A program made the position numbers and the translations under genes. DNA of 5,819 nt from an uncultured Lachnospiraceae bacterium (GTDB lineage: Bacteria > Bacillota > Clostridia > Lachnospirales > Lachnospiraceae). This document shows positions 5,778 to 5,819 of the stretch, in pieces (position 1 is the stretch's first letter; every line of letters starts with the position of its first letter). The notes under the pieces are model-generated. The model saw only the letters and a program-made list of their open reading frames with translations, had not been told where the DNA came from and searched no databases. Location: positions 1 through 5,819 of the forward strand of contig CAMOVS010000095.1 in NCBI GenBank assembly GCA_946627575.1. The letters run 5' to 3'.

Positions 5778-5791
5778 GCATGCTTGCATGC
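5778..5791. repeat. Paired GCATGC palindromes forming an inverted repeat
   Basis: Two GCATGC palindromes (5778-5783 and 5786-5791) are separated by TT. The unit can fold as a GCATG/CATGC stem with a 4-nt loop. Its role is unknown; it may be part of a structured RNA or a small mobile repeat continuing outside the window. Confidence 0.4.
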
Positions 5792-5793
5792 AG

Positions 5794-5817
5794 GGACGGA
5801 TGGAGCGGACGGATGGA
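5794..5817. repeat. Two copies of an 11-bp direct repeat, period 13
   Basis: GGACGGATGGA occurs at 5794-5804 and again exactly at 5807-5817, separated by GC. The window ends two bases later, so further copies may exist outside. It lies just right of a GC-rich palindromic segment. Confidence 0.6.
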
Positions 5818-5819
5818 CA

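Noticed and set aside
1..5819. CRISPR arrays, tRNA or rRNA genes, insertion sequences
   Set aside because: No regular spacer-repeat pattern, cloverleaf, rRNA-like segment or transposase frame was found by reading both strands.

Overview
The window looks like chromosomal DNA from a low- to mid-GC Gram-positive bacterium, most likely a Clostridia/Lachnospiraceae-type Firmicute. The basis is strong purine-rich ribosome binding sites (AGGAGG-like), AT-rich TG-extended -10 promoter candidates, a Gram-positive style export signal, and the kinase/vWA protein families present. The taxonomic guess is inference. All convincing genes lie on the minus strand, so transcription runs from right to left.

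Layout in transcription order. (1) 5819-5539 is a gene-free flank holding a candidate promoter, a leader of about 140 nt with two hairpins, a possible divergent plus-strand promoter and a 13-bp tandem repeat at the edge. (2) 5538-4363 encodes an exported protein with a disordered Pro/Ser/Asp/Glu-rich linker and a beta-rich C-terminal domain that resembles helveticin J-type propeller proteins. (3) 4362-4206 is a regulatory gap with a strong hairpin, two palindromes and a possible internal promoter. (4) 4205-3189 is a von Willebrand factor A (vWA) protein with an intact MIDAS metal site and a long acidic/Ser-rich N-terminal tail. (5) 3093-1738 is a Ser/Thr-kinase-like protein with a C-terminal CxC...CxxC zinc ribbon and a conserved beta-rich tail domain. 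(6) 1646-396 is a truncated paralogue of that kinase: the N-lobe is missing and the catalytic residues are replaced, but the zinc ribbon and tail domain are kept. (7) 412-1 is a second vWA protein, paralogous to (4), which overlaps gene 6 by 17 nt and runs off the left edge.

Together genes 4-7 form a doubled vWA + kinase module: one vWA/kinase pair that looks more canonical and one pseudokinase/vWA pair. It recalls the 'TerY-P' type systems (TerY-like vWA, kinase with a zinc ribbon, usually a PP2C phosphatase), but no phosphatase is visible; one could lie beyond the left edge. The simplest working model is a cytosolic metal-dependent scaffold and phosphosignalling complex with a catalytically dead regulatory partner, encoded behind an exported propeller-like protein. 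That functional link is inference from gene order. The points most worth checking are the pseudokinase, the unusual catalytic loop of the main kinase (Gly where Asn is expected), and the structured intercistronic RNA segments.
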